Positions 19,327-20,576 of a stretch of DNA of 20,576 bases are shown piece after piece (the stretch's first letter is position 1; each line of letters starts with the position of its first letter). The translations under genes and the position numbers were made by a program. A model generated the notes under the pieces. It did no database searches. It was not told the origin of the DNA and was given only the letters and a program-made list of their open reading frames with translations. This DNA is from Gnetum montanum (taxonomy: Eukaryota > Streptophyta > Gnetopsida > Gnetales > Gnetaceae). The stretch covers positions 275,870 to 296,445 of the forward strand of contig MNCI01003549.1 in the NCBI GenBank assembly GCA_015680685.1, in the 5' to 3' direction.

Positions 19327-20576
19327 ATGGGGCAGACGCCGATGTACGAGCCTGGCTGCACGGACTTCCAGGCGGATGAGGAGCTGTGGCGGATGGTTTG
19401 CCAATGCGGATGGGACGCGCTGCTGCCACGGTTGGTCGTGGACCCTGACCTGTCTGACAATTCCTTCTTTACTAACTGGCGTGACGATCAAACCTTCTTC
19501 CGTGGCCGAGTTATTCGCCTGACAGAGGCTGCTTTGGCCAACTACCTGGGGATCCCAGCCGTTGGGGAGATCATCTTGCCAACCTCCCGTGGCCTCCATA
19601 ACTCGGCGGTCTTTTTCAAGGACCTTTCCACGAGAACGCAGAGCTGTCAGGTCCCTCGGACTTCCCTCCCGCGTCTTTGGGCTCATGCGACCATCTTAGT
19701 TGAGTGCTTCTTTGTGCAGTCGGGAAACATGTCCAAGCTCCAGGGGCTACATTTCACCTTCCTAAGGTGCTTGCAGGAGGGCACCCGGGTTAACCTATCG
19801 CGCTTCTTCCTCGAGGCCCTCCGCCTCTAGCGGGGGGGTCGCCAGTCAGGGCTTATCTTGGCCCTGTGGAGGGGGGCAGGGGAGCAGGGGGCGCCGGGCC
19901 CGTCCTCTGCCCCTGCTAGGGGGTGTCGTGTTGCCCCTCCCCCTGCTTCCCCCCTTTCCTCTACTCCTCAACGGCTGGCTACTCTCCACCTCTCCTGGGG
20001 CCGCCGCTCCCACCGCAACCTTGCCATCTCGCCCGACCCCCCCAGCGCCCCCCCGCACTGGGAGGTGCAGCTTCGGCGGGCGGTTGCTGCTGCTAGGGAG
20101 GTTGAACAACGGTCGTCGGAGGCTCGGTGGGCTGAGGCCCTGGCCAAGTGGCGGGCAGACCACGAAATCCAGATCCAGGAGCAGGCGCAGTAGCTGAACA
20201 GGCAGCATACGCTTGCGATGGAGACCCTGCGTGCCCAGCTCACGGATGAGCTCCGGGATCGGATCAGGAAGGAGCTACGGCAGAAGGAGGTAGACCGGCA
20301 GGCCCGAGAGGTGGTGGCCCGAGAAGAGCAGGAGCGTCTGCAGGAGGAGGAGCTGCAACGGCAGCGGCAGCTCGACCGGGCGCATCAGCACAGCGCCCGC
20401 CAGTGGCTTAGGAGGGGCGTTGCCCATATACCGTCCTTGGTATTAGCTGTGAGAGCTCCTGGGGGGGAGCTCAGAAGGCACATCCGGCACACGTCCGCTA
20501 GACTCCACCCAGATGCGGGGGATTCGTCGTTGGACCGGCGCAGGCGTGAGGCTCTTCTACAGGGGTTCCAGCAGGC
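19327..20576 (+). pseudogene. GC-rich transposon-type ORF with coiled coil; runs off window
   Basis: One frame continues from ATG 19327 to the window end, interrupted only by TAG at 19828 and TAG at 20191. Residues 1-167 form a compact domain (ELWRMVCQCGWDALLPRLVV, then FFRGRVIRLTEAALANYLGI), resembling by eye the putative plant transposon protein domain of retroelement-associated ORFs; this match is tentative. A Pro/Ala-rich linker follows, then about 110 residues rich in Arg, Glu and Gln (for example REVVAREEQERLQEEELQRQ), a probable coiled coil. The end reads LRRHIRHTSARLHPDAGDSS, where HPD with flanking helices resembles a J-domain. Codon composition is strikingly GC-rich compared with the rest of the window. 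Both stops fit CAG-to-TAG change. Several other overlapping GC-rich frames on both strands are shadows. Confidence 0.55.
20410..20576 (+). other. Possible J-domain (HPD) segment, cut by window end
   Basis: In the same frame: SLVLAVRAPGGELRRHIRHT, SARL, HPD (20506-20514), AGDSSLD, RRRREALLQGFQQA. A basic helix, the HPD turn and a second helix are in the order and spacing of DnaJ helices II and III, and the preceding LAVRAPGG resembles the LGV-x-x-GA lead-in. J-domains stimulate Hsp70 ATPase. The match is from pattern only; HPD can occur by chance in Arg-rich helices. Confidence 0.35.

Noticed and set aside
19210-20243. Several GC-rich minus-strand and alternate-frame ORFs near the right end
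   Set aside because: They are Pro/Arg-rich artefacts of high GC. Only the plus frame through 19327 shows a domain, a coiled coil and continuity to the window end.

Overview
This window looks like nuclear DNA from a land plant with a large, repeat-rich genome. The evidence is Ty3/gypsy retrotransposon remnants of the plant Tat type (with a second, archaeal-type RNase H), a plant LINE zinc-binding tail, GT-AG introns and long AT-rich satellite stretches. I see no intact host gene, tRNA, rRNA or CRISPR. No species can be named from the sequence alone. Nothing here looks bacterial or organellar.

Layout. 1-395: end of a ~182-bp tandem repeat array. 428-562: a 70-bp duplication. 740-1660: a hairpin and a cluster of short palindromes. 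1671-1750: a G-box / telo-box / TATA promoter-like block, perhaps LTR-derived. 2383-4240 (minus): decayed Ty3/Tat pol (RT, RNase H, archaeal-type RNase H; integrase not found). 4800-8480: ~182-bp tandem array in which most monomers carry an imperfect hairpin. 8432-13602 (plus): a decayed multi-exon gene of unknown function whose reading frame can be followed over several GT-AG introns. 14118-14437: a 29-bp minisatellite. 14700-15625 (minus): decayed aspartic protease region. 16200-18234 (minus): decayed gag. 18235-19040: probable 5' leader/LTR of that element. About 19040 to the end (plus): an abruptly GC-rich block with a LINE zinc-binding (zf-RVT) remnant followed in the same frame by a transposon-type ORF with a long charged coiled coil and a possible J-domain HPD segment at the window edge.

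How the parts may fit together. The minus-strand gag-protease half (18.2-14.7 kb) and the minus-strand RT-RNase H half (4.2-2.4 kb) have the polarity and order of one element split by about 9.4 kb. The 29-bp repeat lies just past protease, and one related unit lies just before RT, which supports a split by insertion. The inserted block holds the plus-strand multi-exon gene, so that gene is antisense to the retrotransposon; antisense ORFs are known in some Tat elements, though usually downstream of pol.

A window-wide pattern stands out: where a coding frame can be followed, most in-frame stops are TAA, TAG or TGA where Gln or Arg is expected, with few indels. That fits C-to-T decay of methylated CAA/CAG/CGA codons.
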